Source of the DNA: Cutaneotrichosporon cavernicola
Taxonomy: Eukaryota > Basidiomycota > Tremellomycetes > Trichosporonales > Trichosporonaceae
Assembly (NCBI RefSeq): GCF_030864355.1
Contig: NC_083396.1
Coordinates: forward strand, 558,001-622,000
Length of the DNA: 64,000 nucleotides
Reading direction: 5' to 3'
The translations under genes and the position numbers were made by a program. The notes beneath the pieces were generated by a model. That model was not told the origin of the DNA. It worked only from the letters and a program-made list of their open reading frames with translations, and searched no databases. This document shows, piece after piece, positions 21,930-34,400 of the stretch (position 1 is the first letter of the stretch; the number at the start of each line of letters is the position of its first letter).

Positions 21930-23796
21930 ATGTTTCCACGACTTCGTCCCGCGGCGCGCTCACTTCGTCCCTCAACACCCAGGCGTATCTCAACGACACC
22001 AGTCCGCAGCGCCAAACATGACGCGGCGCGGGCAGACCAGGCAGCGTACCAGGCCTCTCTGGCGGCAGCCAAGCGTCGCTGGTGGTTGCAGCAGGGGATT
22101 ATCCTCGCCGGTGTCATTGGGTTCGGGTACACTGGTTACCTTCTCGGCCAATCGCTCGCACCCCCCAAGATTCAGATGCAGGGTCTTTTACCTATCGCCG
22201 CAGCCGACAAGTTGCTAGAGAAGACGCAGCCGCAGTACGGTAGCGTGGCCAACTATCGCGAGTGTATCCTCGAGATTGCCGAGCTCTTCGAGAAGAGGGG
22301 TAAGCGTGACCGCGTGAGCACAGACGAGGACGACCTCCGCACTCACGGGGTCAGTGATTGGAGCTACCACGAGGCCGAGCTCCCGACAGTCGTTGTGTGG
22401 GTCGACAGTACCGAGGAGGTACAGGATATTGTGCGGCTTGCCACAAAGTTCCGCGTACCGATTACCCCGTTCTCTGGCGGTACATCGCTCGAGGGACACT
22501 TTGCCAGTCCGTTTGGGGGGATTTCTCTCGACGTGTCCCTCATGGACAAGGTGCTTTCCATTTCCGAGGCGGACGGCGAGGCTGTTTGCCAGCCGGGCGT
22601 CAAGTGGGAGGACCTGAATGCCCAGCTGGTCAAGGAAGGTATCCCGCTCTTCTTCCCTATCGACCCCGGACCCGGTGCGACGTTGGGCGGTATGGCTGGA
22701 ACGGGTTGCTCGGGCACCAACGCCGTGCGCTACGGCACGGCCAAGGGCGAGTGGTTCTTGAACCTTGTAAGTGCGGCGGCGGCGCCTGTATCTCAACTTT
22801 ACAAGCACTAACATTGCCCAGACCGTCGTACTCCCCACTGGCGAGGTGATCAAGACGCGCTCCAAGGCCCGTAAGTCGTCCGCCGGCTGGGACGCGACCA
22901 AGATCTTCCTCGGTGCGGAAGGCACGCTGGGTATCGTGACAGAATGCACCGTCAAGCTGGCGCCTCTCCTCCCGACCAAGGTGGCGGTGATGAACTTCCC
23001 TGGTGTCGAGGAAGCCGTCAAGGCCGCGACCGAGATGTAAGCTTATTTGCCATGACAACAGGCTGACGCCAGCGTCAACGCAGGATACCCCGTCCAGTGC
23101 GTCGAGTACCTCGACTCGCGCACGATGAAGGCCATCAACGCCGGCGGCATCGCAGGCAAAACGTATCCCGAACAAGACTCGCTCTTCTTCAAGTTCCAAG
23201 GCACCGACGGCATGATGACCGAGACAGCCAAGGGCGTGTCCGTCATCGCAGCCAAGCACGGCGGCAAGGACATGCAGTTCAGCAAGTCGGATGCGGATGC
23301 TGAAAAGCTCTGGGAAGGACGTAAGGCTGCGTTGTGGAGTGTCCTCGCACTTCGCGAGAACGGGCGGGTATGGACCACCGACGTCTGTGTTCCCATATCA
23401 AAGTTGCCCAGGCTGGTCCGGGAGACGGCCGCCGACTTTGAGGGGCGGGGACTTGAGGCATGTCATTTCGGGCATGTGGGAGATGGCAACGTGCATACCC
23501 TCGCTCTGTTTTCCGATGATGAGGAGCTGGAGCGCGTGCGCGTCGCGGTGCATGAGATGGTTGAGCGGGCTATTCGGTTGGGAGGCACTTGTTCGGGCGA
23601 ACATGGTGTGGGACTCGGCAAGATCGAGTACCTCCCCATGGAACTTGGGGCCGGTACCGTCAACTTTATGGAGGGTATTAAGCGTTACGTTGACCCGTAA
23701 GTCACCCAAGTAGGCGGGGCTGATGACAGATACAACCTCTTCAACCCGGGCAAGGTATACCCCAACATCAAGCCCCAGAGACCCAAGAAGGACTAG
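21930..23796 (+). CDS. DLD1: D-lactate dehydrogenase (cytochrome), mitochondrial
   Basis: Exons are 21930-22766, 22822-23036, 23073-23696 and 23730-23796, giving 580 residues. The start MFPRLRPAARSLRPS was chosen over an upstream in-frame ATG (21828) because it begins a typical Arg/Ser-rich mitochondrial presequence. A single span (IILAGVIGFGYTGYLLG) follows at residues ~50-70, as in inner-membrane Dld1. The FAD-binding type 4 domain is clear (LPTVVVWVDSTEEVQDIV, TPFSGGTSLEGH, DPGPGATLGGMAGTGCSG, GAEGTLGIVTE), as is the FAD-oxidase C-terminal domain ending in the HGVGLGK motif and NLFNPGK. It oxidises D-lactate to pyruvate and passes electrons to cytochrome c. Confidence 0.95.
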
Positions 23797-24057
23797 TGCG
23801 GCGATCTGGAGTGATACAAGTGATGTAGTAGACATTCAGAGGATAGGTTATGGAGTTTGGATGTTGTGCCCGCGTCGTTGCTTGCTGTCTCTGAGAGTAT
23901 TCAGTGCTGCCAGCGCCCATAAGATCTTCGCGAAGCAGACGTAGCCGCGCCAAAGCAGTACGCCTTGCCAATCGTACATGACCAGTTACAAGGCGCAGAG
24001 CGCCGCTCTAAGTATAGAATGGTTTACGACTACTATCCCTACTATCCCTACACTCCG

Positions 24058-26999
24058 CTACTGCTGGCGCCGCTGCTCGTCTGGCGGAAGCCATGGCATA
24101 AACCCAAACCCAGTCGGCTGTGTACCCATCGGCCCGCCCATAGGCTGCTGTTGCTGCTGCTGTTGCTGCTGCTGCAGAGGCGGCGGATTGCCAATGCCCA
24201 TGTTTGGCCCGCCTGTTGGTGTGCCAAATGTGCTGAGCCCACCGCCACCTTGGCGGAGCAGGTGCTGCCAGAAGTTGTCCGAATGCGCGTCGCCCAGCAT
24301 GTCAAAGTTCATCGCCGCATAGTTGAGGTTCTGCAGGTCGTTGGGGTCAAACAGCTGGTCGGGAACGGTGACTGACTCGCCTGTCGGCGTCATCCCAGTT
24401 CCCCAGTGGCCGTACATGAATGGTGGAGTTGGCGGCGACGTCGCACTCGACTCGGGTCGCGAACCTACGTTGCCGGCTGGCATGTTGAGGTGGCTGTTCG
24501 GTGTGCCGCCGCTGCCATTGGCATGCAAGTCGCTGGTCTGCGACATGCATGCCAATGGGGGTTGGCCAGGCTGGAACGAAGCGTGCGCCTGTGCATGTGA
24601 GAGCGCCGCGGACGCGAGAGGCATGAGCTCGGGAGCCCCTGGAGTCTCAACAGCTGTGGAACAGTCGTTGTCGTTGTCATATGGGCGCTTGGGGGGTGGC
24701 GTGTCAATGGTGAGCTCCTTGTCGCCAGTCGACTCGCGCGCAATCTCGGTGATCAGGTCGGTGATCTTGCCGGCTTGGCGGTAGGTGAGTTCCATCTCGC
24801 GGACAGCGGCGATTACCCGGCGCACGTCGCTCATGCATCGCTCACGCTCGTGGGGCCGTTGTCTCACGGCGTAGACGTTCATGAGCAGGACGATGGCGGC
24901 AGTGGAGGCTGGAAGGACAAAGGAGATGCCGATGGAGTTGCCAGGCAGCTTACCCATACTGCGGCCGCGGCGGAGGACGGCGTCGAGGATATTGGAGATG
25001 GAGCGCGCGGCGTTGCTGCAGATCGCGAGCGAGGGGAATCCCACAGATTCTGGATGCTTGGGCGTCGGAATGAAGGGGCGGTGGATAAGGATCTGGACAT
25101 AGTAGTAGTGTGCGTAGAGGATCGCAGAGTGCTCGAACAAGAGCGGGTCGGCGCGAGTCGGGTCCCAACGAAGGTTGTCCGGCACAGCATCTGCCCACGA
25201 GTTGAGAGCGGAGTCGAGCTCAACAACGATAGCCCGCTGGTCCTCGCCGTGCTCGGGTAGCTTGGTCACGGCGTAGATCGTGCGCAGCGCAGCACTGAGG
25301 ACGTGGTCAAGCTTGAGCAGCTGCGTGAATGCCGATACCGCCGGGTCAGGAGAAAGGCCCGGCGGCTGCTTGAAGTCGCGTTCCGGGTCACCTGTGTCCC
25401 AGTACTCATCATCGATGGCCATTGGGTAGTCTGCATCAAAGTCTGAATCTTGGATCGCGACGCTGCGTCCCATGGCGGCACACGACAGGCGATCAAAGTG
25501 GTACAGGCACCAGAAGGCACGGTTGTAGAGCGCGCGATCGATGGGGTTGATGAGCAACATGGTTGAGCGGACGTGCACCCCGATCTCCTGCGCCATGCGT
25601 AAGCCCGAGCCCGCGACAATCCAAGCGAGGTGCGGAACAGCGCTGCCGTTGAGGAACAGGCAGACAAGGACGTTGGTCTGAAGGTCGAGCAGGCTTGGGC
25701 CCTGCAGCCACGAGCGACCCATCTTGATGAGCGCACGCAGGTAGATCCAACCGGCCGAGTACTTGAGCATGCCATTGCGGTCGTTGCGCAGTCGCTCGCG
25801 GCCTTCCTCGGTCGTCGCGTCGTCAGCGGGCCAGTACACGCGCTCGTCGTCAACGTAGCGCGCACCGTTGGCGAAGACCATCAGACAGAGCTTAGCAAAC
25901 TCGATGTTGGTACGCCACAGGCCAGACTGGTACTGACGCTGGAAAATGACACGATTCAACAGCGGCATCGGCCTGTTGACGCGCTCAAAGTATGAATCGA
26001 TAAGGCGCGCGGCGAGCTCCTCGTCGGGCCACATGCTGTAGTCGACGGGGTTAACGCTGACGGTGGCGATCTGCTTCTCCCACTCGGGCACCATCCAATA
26101 CTCGGGGCGCTTGACGTTGCTGAGGCGGTCGAAGAAGGTGAGATCTGGGTCCGAGTACTTGAGCTCGTTAACGATGCGCACGAGGTGCGCTGGGCTCGCT
26201 TTGCCGTGGAAGCGGAACGCATCATAGTCGCGAATGTTGAGCTTGACCATGGCGTGCGCGATGCGTGCCTGGTCTCGGATTTCCTCGTCGTCCTCGGGCA
26301 GGCGGTTCGGGTCCTGCTCAAACGCCTGCCACGGCGCGGGGCCGAGAACGCGAGGTGAGGGGCTCGGCGCACCCTGGGCTGTTGGTGGCGTGCCTGCTGC
26401 GCAGGGAGCATGAGCATCGCCCGTCGCAATCGGCTTCATGGTCGGATACGGCGGGATGCCGAGGGTTCGCATCTGGTCCTGGTAAACAGCGAGATCGAAA
26501 TCGTCGCGGTCTGGCATAGGCCCAACGGTCCCCGAGACTTCGAGGCCGGGATGCAGTTGAGTGATCAGTCGCTCAAGTCGGCGGCATCGCTGCTCCAGCG
26601 TGTCGAGGTAGCCCTTAGGTGGGCCGCGACGCTTGGCCGCCTCAACGTACGTGCACTCAAGTCCGTATTCCTGGCAGTTTGCGCATTCTGGCGTGAGTCG
26701 GGTTCATTCTGGATACGTACTGCTCGCTGAGTGTGAGTTCATGGGTCCCTCGCATCGGATCTTTTTCCTGCGTGTCAGCCGCTATGCCAAGGAAAGTACC
26801 GCGACGGGGTGACAGCGATGCCGGCTCGTGCCGGCGCTGACGCAACACACCTTCGGCATACGTCACATGCGCGCTGGACCTTGCGGCGCTTGGCCTCGGC
26901 CTCTGCGGCCAACTCGGACGAGGTGGGTGTTCGCCCAAGACTGCTCGATGCCTTCTCTTCTGACCCGCCGCGCGATGCGGCGAGATAGCTCAAGCTCAT
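24058..26999 (-). CDS. Zn(II)2Cys6 transcription factor, fungal-specific domain
   Basis: Exons are 26999-26851, 26767-26721 and 26687-24058, giving 941 residues. The zinc cluster is split over three exons: RACDVCRRKKIRCEG, then KCANC and YGLEC, followed by KRRGPPKGYLDTLEQR and a coiled-coil linker (RRLERLITQL). The middle carries the fungal-specific regulator domain (LIDSYFERVNRPMPLLNRVIF ... WRTNIEFAKLCLMVFANGARY ... AWIVAGSGLRMAQEIGVH). The C-terminal ~250 residues are Pro/Gly/Asn-rich with a run of ten Gln. The head KRRGPPKGY is shared with the XlnR-like group, so carbohydrate-related control is possible but not shown. Intron 1 (82 nt) and intron 2 (33 nt) both interrupt the cluster. Confidence 0.9.
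24141..24172 (-). repeat. Polyglutamine-coding CAG/CAA tract
   Basis: A mixed CAG/CAA run codes for about ten consecutive Gln near the C-terminus of the 24058-26999 regulator. Mixed codons suggest an established tract that is not freshly expanded. Confidence 0.8.
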
Positions 27000-28813
27000 G
27001 ATGGCAGCGCCAGTGGCGAAGCGCTAGCTGGGTGGGCAATCGATTGGATCCGAGATAGGTTGCCGAGTGCAGATAACTCGGGAGGTCACGAGGGGTGGGC
27101 TGATGCAAGGACGAGGATGAGATCCAATATCGGGCGCTGAAGCGAGGAACGTTTGGATGAAGGAGGGACACGAAGGGGCAAGGAAGGTGGACGATGAATA
27201 GCCAACAGCTGTCACAGGGCGCTTGGGGTTCAGGGGATTGCCGGTGGTAGGGGGGATGAGACACGAAGGATGAACTGCGGGCGTGTGGGCGTCGATTGAA
27301 GTGTTTGTCGACGTCCAAGGGGGATTGAGGAGGGTAATGGAACGATGATGAGAGTAGATTCAACGTGGAGAAAGGTTGAGATGGAGATGGCGTTTATGGT
27401 GAACAACGGAAAGGATAGATCAAAAGGGAGTCATTCCAGGAAATCCCTCCAACTCATACTTCCTACTTGATTCTTCCACCTTGAACAGTCAAGGTCGACT
27501 CAAAAGGTAGATGCGGAATCAAAATCCAATAGGTTACCTCCGGGAAGACCGCCCCGTCGGTCATCGGCTTACCTCGTCAGCCCTTCGGCCAACTTTGCAG
27601 TCTGCTCTTCTCTTTTTATCTCCACTTTAAAAGCATTGAAAAACAAGAGTCTATAACAGATACGAATAAGGGAATGTTATTACACCTTGGGCAAATCACG
27701 TTGATTGCCACATCTCGCATCCGTTCGTGTCCTTTCGCTTCCCGCTTTGCTCAGCACCGCAATTGTTTTATACTATAGCATATAGCTAGGCTGGCAACTA
27801 CAAACATCCAGATGCCCAATGACTAGCAGCAACAAGCTGCATGCAGACTACATTTAGGCTGAGCCAGGCTGGGAAAGCTCAGGCTGGCGCGAGTCCGAAT
27901 GCACCTGCCAACCGACCGAGCGCTCAACACGTCACAAGCGCCCAAACATGAGATTATCCTTATCTGCACCGCCTCATCAGCCTCGTCTCAGGCTCGATTC
28001 AGAACAGAGTGGCATTCCATGTCCTTCAAGCGTTCCAGCGTCACGCACGTCACACACGCCGTACCTGGCCTCGAAACAGGTCATATACATTCGCCTACAG
28101 CACAACTGAGCTCGATCTCTCCAGCTGCATGTGTTTGTTTTGCGTACAGCGTCTACACATATCTACAAGCTAACGGGCGCCGGAGCCCCTTTCCCTAGCT
28201 CAGATGCCCGCAGGGCATCCGCCGGTACCAACACGTACCAATCTTGCCACGTCATGGCTCGGCATCATACTATACGCAGCAAAATTAGCGAATAGGGCGG
28301 AAAGCTGAGTGCTGCATCGAGACCTGACCTCGTGCATTATTACAAAGACAGATATTGTCATGTTACTTACTGAGACTACTCATTAGTCAGATAAGCTAGG
28401 TACAGTAGCCTAAGGCTCCATTTGCGCGTCAGTCTTAGTCAAACTCAGAACAGGATAATCCTGCGCAGTCCCTACATGGCCTCATCCCTCAGCGCTGGCT
28501 TCAGCCACCCAGCGCCACACCGCCAGTTCAAAGAAATATGAATCAGCGTAGCCGGCCAGGTTAACCTGATGATACACTGGCTGTGGTTCGCTGAGAGATA
28601 TCCGAACTGTTCCGGTGCGGGATGGTGCGGGTATGTGGATGGGTCTGAGCGGAGGTGGAGTGCTTGGACGCTTGCACGCTTGGAGATGAGATGAGATGAG
28701 ATCGACCTGTATCGATGCAGCTCGAAGGTCCAGGTCTTCGGCGAATGGAGTTCTGAAGAACCGGACACAACCCGTCCAGACAGCGAGACCCACATGTACT
28801 GCATAATCTTACA
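27000..28813. other. Intergenic region, no gene seen
   Basis: About 1.8 kb separate the start of the regulator at 26999 from the 3' end of the hexokinase gene. The right part is AT-richer than the coding DNA. Short open frames lack splice or family support. The part next to 26999 is presumably a long promoter, common for regulators of this class. Confidence 0.4.
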
Positions 28814-31032
28814 TTACTTGGCCGCCGCCTTCTTGGACCGCTCAATCGCCTTCTTAGCCTGCAGCGCGGTAAGTGCCGCGCCGACGCCCGAGCCATCCTT
28901 GGCTAAACCAATCGTGATCCGCTTCTCACCCGCCTCTCCGAGCAACTTGCGTAGCGCGACGCGCACGTTAGTCTCGAAACCCGGCAGGTACTGCGCCACA
29001 CTTCCGTCGACACCGACGTCGATCGTCTCCTTGTCCTCTGCGCGCCGGTGCTTCTCCGTAAGCTGAACCACTGCCGCAATGGCCGTCGCTGCCAGGAACG
29101 CAGCGCGGTGCGCGACGAGCTTGGTTGCCCAGCGCACTAACTCGACGTCTCTGGGCTCGACGTACTTGCGCTTGACCTTGAGAATGTCGGTGATGGCTGT
29201 AATCACGTCCTCGTCCGTCTTGGCGCCCTCGACCGCTGACACGAACGACGTGTCAAACCCGTAGTGCTCGTTCAGCACGTCGGTACTGTACCCTCCAAAG
29301 AGCACGTTCGAGTCTATCAGATGCAAGAGGATGTTGCGCGTGATCTCGCCAAGGTACATGCCAGACACCATCTTCTCAAATGCCTGCTTGCGGCTATCGT
29401 CAGCGGTGCCGACCGACAGCTTGTAGAGTGGTGGGGCCTGGTGACACAGCTATGCTCGCAGCGTGTGCCGTTCAACCAAACCCTCTACCCCGGTCCGCAC
29501 TCACGGGTTGATACTCATACGGTCCAGCTTAGCGTCAAAGATCGATACGGGCAGACATTGGCGCTTGTTGTCAAACGCTCCCCACTCCGTGTTGATGACC
29601 ATGTACTCGCCCGCGTGCTCGCCACATTCTTCGAGCTCGCAGATATGCTTCTCGCCGAGCTTCTTGATCGTCGACGTCTTGTCGATGTAAGCACCGTTTG
29701 TGCCCGTGCCGAAAATGGCGCCAATGAGCGCAGGACCGTGCTGGTACGACCGCGAGAGAAGGGTGCCGACCGTGTCGTTGACGAGCGCGCTGCACCGCAC
29801 ATGGATGTGCTTTCGCTCAAACGCGTCGTTGAGAAGCTTAACGACGTCGTTGCCGATCGCATTTTTGGCATTGAAGCCCTTCGTCCAGGTCAGGAGCGTG
29901 CCGCTGTCGATGGCGGTCTGCTCGACTGGGAAGCTGGGGTTAGTGCGGGTCGGAGCGAAGTGGGCGGACTACACAACGTGGTGCGCTGGGAGGGACTGGT
30001 GGGTGGTGACACTCGTCCTCTCCCACAAACGTTTTCTTCACCAACTGTGCTCACTACGTTCTCATTCCTTGCACCACACTTCCGCCCAACCAACCAACGA
30101 TCACTCACGAGAACGTAAAGCCGAGGAGCAACGGCTCGCCTTTCTCCGGCGCAACGTCGCTCCCAATCTCAGTGAGGAACGCGTCGACACTGTCCGCAAT
30201 GTAATCTGGTATCAGCACGGGCCCAACACTAGGCCCTGGATCGGCGGGTGAGAGGTGACACATCCACCACAGCTCCACCTGGCCTCCCCGTAGCGACTCC
30301 AGCCGCCTTGAACTCTCCAGCCTCAAACTCGCCCGCTCCAGAGACCCAATGGTCGTGTCATGCCAGCTACTCACCAAGGAGCACCGTCGCCTCGCCCTCC
30401 TTGAGCTCGTCCGACACCTTGTACTTTTGCTGCTTCATCTCAAACTTGTGGTTACCGAGCAACCGGACCTCGCATACGCGCAGATTCGTCCCGCCCAGAT
30501 CGAGGGCGAGGAACGTGCTGCTGTCAGCGGATAAGTACTGACAGGGGCCTAGTGAGAGCAGTCGCGAGATTGGAGGCTTTGTTCTGCATGATTTGCTGGC
30601 CGACAGATCGCACACGACCAGGCATGACAGAAGCGGACGCACCCTCCGCTCCCACATCGTTTCCGTCACTCCATAATGTGCCCCAGCGCCCAAAGCCGAG
30701 GAGGGCGCGTGTCTCCGCTTTCGCTCACTGTCATGTTTCCTCTCGCGGTAATGCCTCCCCTCGCTCCCATGGTCTCCCTTCTCATGGGCAGCTCGCCGAC
30801 TCCCCCTATCCACCGTACAGCTGGCTTGCTGGTACGGAGTTAGAAGCGAGACTCACCCCTGCTCGCTTCCGTCCGGGACGCCCGGTACGAAACTCGGAAT
30901 CATGGCGACATCCTCGCCTCTCTGCTCGAGACCGGCCTGGAGCTCTCTACGGAAGTGGGTGACAATGTGCTCGAGGGCGCTGTCGCAGAGGAGGAAGTTT
31001 GGCTCAATGTCCTTGCAGATGTCGGGAAGCAT
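28814..31032 (-). CDS. Hexokinase
   Basis: Exons are 31032-30857, 30520-30375, 30205-30109, 29933-29505 and 29393-28814, giving 475 residues, normal for fungal hexokinase. Motifs in order: phosphate-binding LALDLGGTNLRV, the sugar-binding signature FTFSFPVEQTAIDSG...LLTWTKGF, catalytic Asp in ALVNDTVGTLLS, GTGTNGAY, NTEWGAFD, MVSGMYLGEITR and the adenosine-loop motif VGVDGSVAQYLPGF. It phosphorylates glucose and other hexoses with ATP in the cytosol. Intron 1 is 336 nt, very long against the 31-60 nt norm here, and splits the N-terminal region from the ATP site; introns 2-4 (169, 175 and 111 nt) are also long. The glucokinase paralog cannot be excluded, but FPVEQ and length favour hexokinase. 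Confidence 0.94.
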
Positions 31033-31410
31033 GGCGGAGTGATTGGAGTGGTCGGAGTGAGGAAGGAGAAGATAAAGAGGAGAGGATGAGAGGAACCAGG
31101 TTGAAAGCTACAAAGGTACTTGTGCCAAGCGGAAGTGTAATGAGCGGGGTGGGATCGTGAGAGAAGGGACAAGGGGGCTGATAACTGGGATGGGGAACTC
31201 GGTCAGTCGCCGACGTCACAGGGTGGGCCAGATGTGGTTAATGTGCCTAAGTGGGGGGAGCCGCATAGACAGTCCGCTCTTGGGTCTTGGGGCGTGGGAG
31301 AACCAACTGCCGCCGGCTACAGCCCTGTTGTGCCTGTACCCTCCCAAACCAACCAATTTGCTTGAATCTCTTGTTACTTTTACAGCTGGGTAATACATCA
31401 ACGCCATCAA
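31033..31410 (-). promoter_or_regulatory. Hexokinase upstream region / SMC1 3' end
   Basis: These 378 bases between the SMC1 stop codon and the hexokinase start must hold both the SMC1 3' end and the hexokinase promoter. The half near the hexokinase start is CT-rich on the coding strand. No TATA box is obvious. Confidence 0.4.
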
Positions 31411-34400
31411 TCACTCGTACTGGTTGTCAGCTTGCACCTGTTAATTACAAAGGGACTCACCTCGCGCAGAGACAGCGTCAATGTCCGCGACGAATTCTCC
31501 ACCTGCTCGCGGTAGACGCCCACCAGCCCATCGGCATGCTCGTACCTGAAGGGTCAGCGCAATGCCAAGGTTGGAGAGAATGCACACGTCGACGCGTCGG
31601 CGCGCAACTCACAGGGTAGACTTGAGCGAGATGATAAGGAACTGGACACTTTTCTCGGCCTGCTGCCGAACATACCGTGCCAGTTTGGAGACATTGGTAG
31701 GGTCTAGTGCGGCGTCGACCTCGTCGAGAACGAAGAAAGGCGCAGGGTGGAAGCTAGAGTCAGTCAGATCTCCTATACAGACAGTCGCGTCGCAGCGACC
31801 CAGAGACAGCCGCAACTCACCTGTGAATCGAAAAGAGCAGCGCAAGGGCCGCCATCGTCTTCTCACCACCACTCAGCTGCTCGATCTCGACGAAACGCTT
31901 CCCTGGCGGCATGGTGTTGTACTTGACGCCAGCGAGGTATGGCTCTTCGCTGTCCTCGAGAGAAAGGAACGCCATGCCACCGCCCTGGCCGTTCGCCTGC
32001 TTCGTGAGATCCTTGTAGATACGGTCGATGCACCCCGACATGTGCTGGTACGCCTTATTGAACAGCTCGCAGCGCTTTTTCTTGAGGCCCAGGAACCTGT
32101 CACGTGCGTCTTTACTCGCTTTCCGGGCCTCGTCCGCCTCATCCTCAGCCAGGTCGAGCTCGTTCTGCACGTCCTTCAACCGGTCGACCGCCTTCATGTT
32201 CGGCACCACGCGCTCTAACTCGGCCTTCATCTTGGTGATCTGCGTGTCGAACTCAGCGCCGTATTCTGGCGAGTCGTTCTCCCGGTCCTCGTCCGTGAGC
32301 GCATCAAAGTCCGGCTCGATGCCATAGTCATCTGTCCGAGCGGGTTGCAACGAGCTGCCGTCCACATCCATCGCCATCTCGGCGGTATTGTCCTCGATGG
32401 GGACATTTTGCAGGTCGCCAGCGTTGAGAGGCAGATCGATGTCGTCGAGTCGGCAGCGGCGGTAGATGGCGTGGCGATCGGACGCGGACCGCTCGATCTC
32501 GTCGTTCCATGAGGCGATCTCCTTCAGCGCGTTGTCAAGGCCGCGTTGGGCGCGCTTGACAGCGTTGCGAGCATTCTCGACGTCCTCCCCGACGCTCTCA
32601 GCCGCCTCCTTGGCCTTCTTCAGCTTGCCCTCTTGCCGTTCGATCTCGGCCTGGAGCGCTTCGATCTCCTCCTCGACCTGCTGCTTACGCTGGTTCCGCG
32701 CCGTGCTGTTGCGCTTCTCACGGTCGAGAGTGGCTTGCAGTGACGCAAGCCGGTCTTCGGTCGCCTTGAGCTGCTGCTCCTCGAACTCAACCGCGTGCAG
32801 ATTCCGCGCCGCCTTGATCTTGAACCCCTCGAGGGCCTCGTTCTCCTCGCGTGCGACCTTCAACTGGACATCCTCGTATTCGCGGATGTTGTCGACGTTG
32901 ATGCGCTGGCAGAATGCAGCGAAGACGCTGTCGTCCGCCTCCTCGACCGTCTTCGCGAGGCCTTGAAGCTTGTCCTCGGCTTCGCGGAGCGCCTTGGCGC
33001 GCTTCTCGCGCTCTGGCTTCATCTTGCCGAGGTCCTTCTCGACAGCGGCAAGCTCCTTACGCAGACCTTCGAGTCGGAGACGGGTGGCCGCGAGGTCGTC
33101 GTTCGCCGTACCCAGCTCGGCCTGCAGACGCGACAGGATCTGGTACTTGCCCTCGTCGTCCTTCTCCTTCGGTTTGGACTGGGACAACTCCTGCAGCTGC
33201 TTGATCTGTTTCTCCCGCAGCTGCATGAGCGAGCTCACATCCTTGTCGTTGAATTTGCGCCCCTTGTCCTGACCACGACCGCCAGTGATCAACCCAGCCT
33301 TGTGGAAGACTGTGCCGTCGAGCGTCACCGCTAGCTGTCAGACCGGTCAATGCACGGTACTCACCCTTGACTTCCATGCGCTTCTCGTAGCAAACATACT
33401 TGGCGACCTCCTGCGAGTCGCAGATGATCGCCGAGCCGCAGGCGTACTGCATCGCACGCTCGACGCTCGGCTCGAATTCGATGCAGTCGATCGCCAAGCG
33501 CGCGCCGCGGGCGACATTGCGGAACTTGTCCGGAATGGGCTTGACCTGCACAGTGTCGATTGGGACGAACGTCATCACTCCCTTACGTTGCTGCTTCAGG
33601 TACTGGGTGTCAGAGGCAGAAGCACAAGTACGCCTACCGAGATGCAGTCAATCGCAACCTTCTCCGTCTCGACCACGACCTGGTCAAGGCTGCGGCCGAG
33701 TACCGTGCGCACAGCCACCTCGTACTTGTTCGCCGTCGGCTTGCAAAGGTCGACAACGCGGCCATGGATGCCAGGGAAAAGGCGGCGGAGTGTCGCAATG
33801 TTCTCCTTGAGCCGGATCTCCTTGTCCGACTCGCGCTTGTCCGCGCCTGCCTCGACAAGTTTGCGCAGCGTCTCCTGTAGGCGATCGTTGAGCTCGGTCT
33901 CACGCATCCTGGAGTCAGCAGTGCACGGACGTGTGACTCACGAAATGCTGTTACGCTCGGCCTGTGCCTGGTCGAGCTGGGACTTGATGCGTTTCGCCTC
34001 GCCTTCCATTTCGGCAACCTTCTCGGCCATCTGTTTGTCAGCTTGGATGCAAGTCAGATAGCTCACCGTCTCCTCACGTTCAGCAAGCGCCTCGACGTCA
34101 GTGTTCAAGCGCGAGCGCTTCCGCTCGGCCTGCTGGAGCTGGTCGTCCACCGACGAGAGGGCAGACACTGAGCTCCTCTGCTCGCGGCGCAGAGCCTCCA
34201 GTTGCTGCCGCTCGGCCACGGCGAGAATATTAGCTTCAGCGCGCAGGCGGCGGTACTCGGCGAGGTCGGCGTCCGTGAGCGCGCGTCCAGCAGCCTGGCT
34301 CTGTTCGCGCTGCTTTTCCCTCGCTTCGTCCATTTTCTTCTGGATCTCGGCTCCGCCAGCCTTGAGTACCGCAACGCTATCCGCCTGTCGCTTCTGGTCC

